NCBI GenBank assembly: GCA_964489715.1
Contig: CAZBAK010000074.1
Coordinates: 1 to 5,677 of the forward strand
Direction of reading: 5' to 3'
DNA length: 5,677 bases
From: Tissierella_A sp964489715
GTDB taxonomy: Bacteria; Bacillota; Clostridia; Tissierellales; Tissierellaceae
Shown: in pieces, positions 4,061-5,677 of the stretch
How positions within the stretch are numbered: the stretch's first letter is position 1
How the letters are laid out: the number at the start of each line of letters is the position of its first letter
Notes under the pieces: generated by a model
Database searches by the model: none
Seen by the model: only the letters and a program-made list of their open reading frames with translations
What the model was told of the DNA's origin: nothing
Program-made: the position numbers and the translations under genes

Positions 4061-5677
4061 ATGGTACGTCCTGTAGAATATGGAAAGCGTGTCAGGATGA
4101 GTTATTCTCGTATAGAAGAGGTATTAGATCTTCCAGACTTAATAGAAATCCAGAGAAATTCATACCAAAACTTTATTGAAGAGGGACTAAGAGAGGCATT
4201 TGACGATATTTCTCCAATAGAAGATTACACAGGAGATTTGGTATTAGAAATAGTGGATTACTATGTGAGTGACGAGTGCAAGTACGACGAAAAAGAAGCA
4301 CGAGAGCGAGATGCAAATTATTCTGCGCCTTTAAAGGTGAAAGTTCGACTTATCAATAAGGAGACTGGTGAAGTAAAAGAACAGGAAGTCTTTATGGGTG
4401 ATTTACCTTTAATGACTGAACAAGGTACTTTTATAATAAACGGAGCTGAGAGAGTAGTAGTAAGTCAGTTAGTTAGATCTCCAGGAGTATATTATGTTGA
4501 AGAGATAGATAAAACGGGACAAAGACTATATTCTGCAACGGTAATACCAAATAGAGGAACTTGGTTGGAATATGAAACTGATTCTAAAGATGTTGTATCT
4601 GTTAGAATAGATAGGACAAGAAAGTTACCTATGACAGTATTATTAAGAGCTATGGGTTTTGCAACTGATAGTGAAATTATAGAACTGATGGGTGAAACAA
4701 AACATCTCCTAACGACTCTGGAAAAAGATAATACAACTAATGAAGAAGAAGGTCTATTAGAAATATATAAGAGATTAAGACCGGGAGAACCACCAACTCT
4801 AGATAGTGCGAAGAGCTTATTAGATAGCATGTTTTTTGATCCTAGAAGATATGACCTGGCTAAAGTAGGTAGGTATAAGTTCAATAAGAAGTTAGCTTTA
4901 TTTAATAGAATAGCTGATAAAGAAGCAGCTAAAGATGTTATAAACGTTGAAACTGGAGAAGTATTGGCTGATGCGGGAGAAATTATAACAAGAGAAAAAG
5001 CTATAGAAATAGAAAATAACGGAATAAATAGTGTGGATATAAGACTTAGAGAAGGTAATGTAGTAAGAGTACTGGGAAATAATTTTGTAGACCCTGTTGC
5101 CTTTGATCTACCATTTTCTATAGAAGAATTTGGTTTAAAGGAAAAAGTTCACTATCCAACTATGAAAGAACTTATAGAAGAATATGACGATGAAGAGAGT
5201 TTAAAAGAAGCAATAAAAGAAAACGTGAGAAAATTATCACCAAAACACATACTGCCAGATGACATAATAGCAAGTGTTAATTATGAATTCAACCTTTTAG
5301 AGGGTGTAGGTGGAGTGGATGATATAGATCACTTAGGAAATAGAAGATTAAGATCTGTAGGAGAATTACTACAAAATAGATTCAGGATAGGTCTATCTAG
5401 AATGGAAAGAGTTGTAAAAGAAAGAATGACAACTCAGGATGTAGACGTAGCAACTCCACAAGATTTGATAAATATAAGACCAGTAGTAGCATCTCTGAAA
5501 GAATTCTTTGGTAGCAGTCAGTTGTCACAGTTCATGGACCAGACAAATCCATTAGCTGAACTAACTCATAAAAGAAGAATGTCAGCACTAGGACCAGGTG
5601 GATTAAGTAGAGATAGAGCAGGATTCGAAGTAAGAGACGTTCACCATTCACACTATGGTAGAATGTGTCCTATAGAA
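4061..5677 (+). CDS. rpoB: RNA polymerase beta subunit, N-terminal 539 codons (partial)
   Basis: RpoB forms, with RpoC, the catalytic cleft of RNA polymerase. The frame is open from the ATG to the window edge; Firmicutes RpoB is about 1200 residues, so roughly 45% is present. The start MVRPVEYGKRVRMSYSRI is typical, with AAGGGGGAA nine bases upstream. Visible blocks are LPDLIEIQRNSYQNFIEEGL (24-43) and GDLPLMTEQGTFIINGAERV (113-132) with RSPGVYY (139-145). The rifampicin region begins GSSQLSQFMDQTNPLAELTH (484-503) and ends with GPGGL (511-515). The residues equivalent to E. coli D516, H526 and S531 are D493, H503 and S508, the drug-sensitive state. E. coli S522 is replaced by A499, as in other Firmicutes. 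The last codons read HYGRMCPIE. rpoC probably follows outside the window. Confidence 0.98.
   Translation, partial: MVRPVEYGKRVRMSYSRIEEVLDLPDLIEIQRNSYQNFIEEGLREAFDDISPIEDYTGDLVLEIVDYYVSDECKYDEKEARERDANYSAPLKVKVRLINKETGEVKEQEVFMGDLPLMTEQGTFIINGAERVVVSQLVRSPGVYYVEEIDKTGQRLYSATVIPNRGTWLEYETDSKDVVSVRIDRTRKLPMTVLLRAMGFATDSEIIELMGETKHLLTTLEKDNTTNEEEGLLEIYKRLRPGEPPTLDSAKSLLDSMFFDPRRYDLAKVGRYKFNKKLALFNRIADKEAAKDVINVETGEVLADAGEIITREKAIEIENNGINSVDIRLREGNVVRVLGNNFVDPVAFDLPFSIEEFGLKEKVHYPTMKELIEEYDDEESLKEAIKENVRKLSPKHILPDDIIASVNYEFNLLEGVGGVDDIDHLGNRRLRSVGELLQNRFRIGLSRMERVVKERMTTQDVDVATPQDLINIRPVVASLKEFFGSSQLSQFMDQTNPLAELTHKRRMSALGPGGLSRDRAGFEVRDVHHSHYGRMCPIE

Noticed and set aside
4492..4884. 130-codon reading frame on the - strand within rpoB
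   Set aside because: Lies wholly inside the conserved rpoB frame, shows no recognisable motif and reads like a chance antisense frame.
5510..5605. Possible rifampicin-resistance substitutions in RpoB
   Set aside because: The positions equivalent to E. coli D516, H526 and S531 are unchanged. The Ala at the S522 position and Thr at N518 are, from memory, ordinary in Firmicutes.

Overview
This window looks ordinary in gene content. It is the ribosomal-protein and RNA-polymerase cluster (tuf end, rpmG, secE, nusG, rplK, rplA, rplJ, rplL, rpoB start) of a strongly AT-rich, low-GC Gram-positive bacterium. Heavy use of AGA and ATA codons, strong AGGAGG-type ribosome binding sites, the Firmicutes-type RpoB rifampicin region and the rpmG-secE-nusG order point to the class Clostridia. 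A Tissierella- or Peptostreptococcaceae-like anaerobe is my guess, but the species cannot be read from this sequence. All genes lie on the + strand, every reading frame is intact, and I see no mobile element, tRNA, rRNA, CRISPR array or foreign-looking gene.

Layout. Positions 1-53 are the last codons of tuf (EF-Tu), followed by a long perfect hairpin terminator. A new promoter region (about 158-213) starts rpmG (L33, GTG start), secE and nusG. rplK (L11) and rplA (L1) follow. Each is preceded by a short RNA element of the same design, resembling the base of the 23S rRNA L1 stalk, which suggests feedback by L1. A consensus-like promoter begins 7 bases after the rplA stop and drives an L10 leader (conserved core plus attenuator) ahead of rplJ (L10) and rplL (L7/L12). 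A strong terminator closes this unit. A separate good promoter and a leader of about 160 nt precede rpoB, of which the first 539 codons are present, ending just after the rifampicin-resistance region.

How it works together. The genes make parts of the large-subunit GTPase-associated centre (L11, L10, L7/L12), the L1 stalk, EF-Tu that acts there, the SecE translocon subunit, the elongation factor NusG and the polymerase beta subunit. The interest lies between the genes. Each block has its own candidate control: L1-type elements for rplK and rplA, an L10 antitermination switch for rplJL, a hairpin-spaced ribosome binding site for nusG, and an unexplained structured leader for rpoB. The most concrete signal is an 8-bp pairing between the L10-leader core and the attenuator loop. 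I found no evidence of an undescribed system; the less familiar leads are the nusG initiation hairpin and the rpoB leader.
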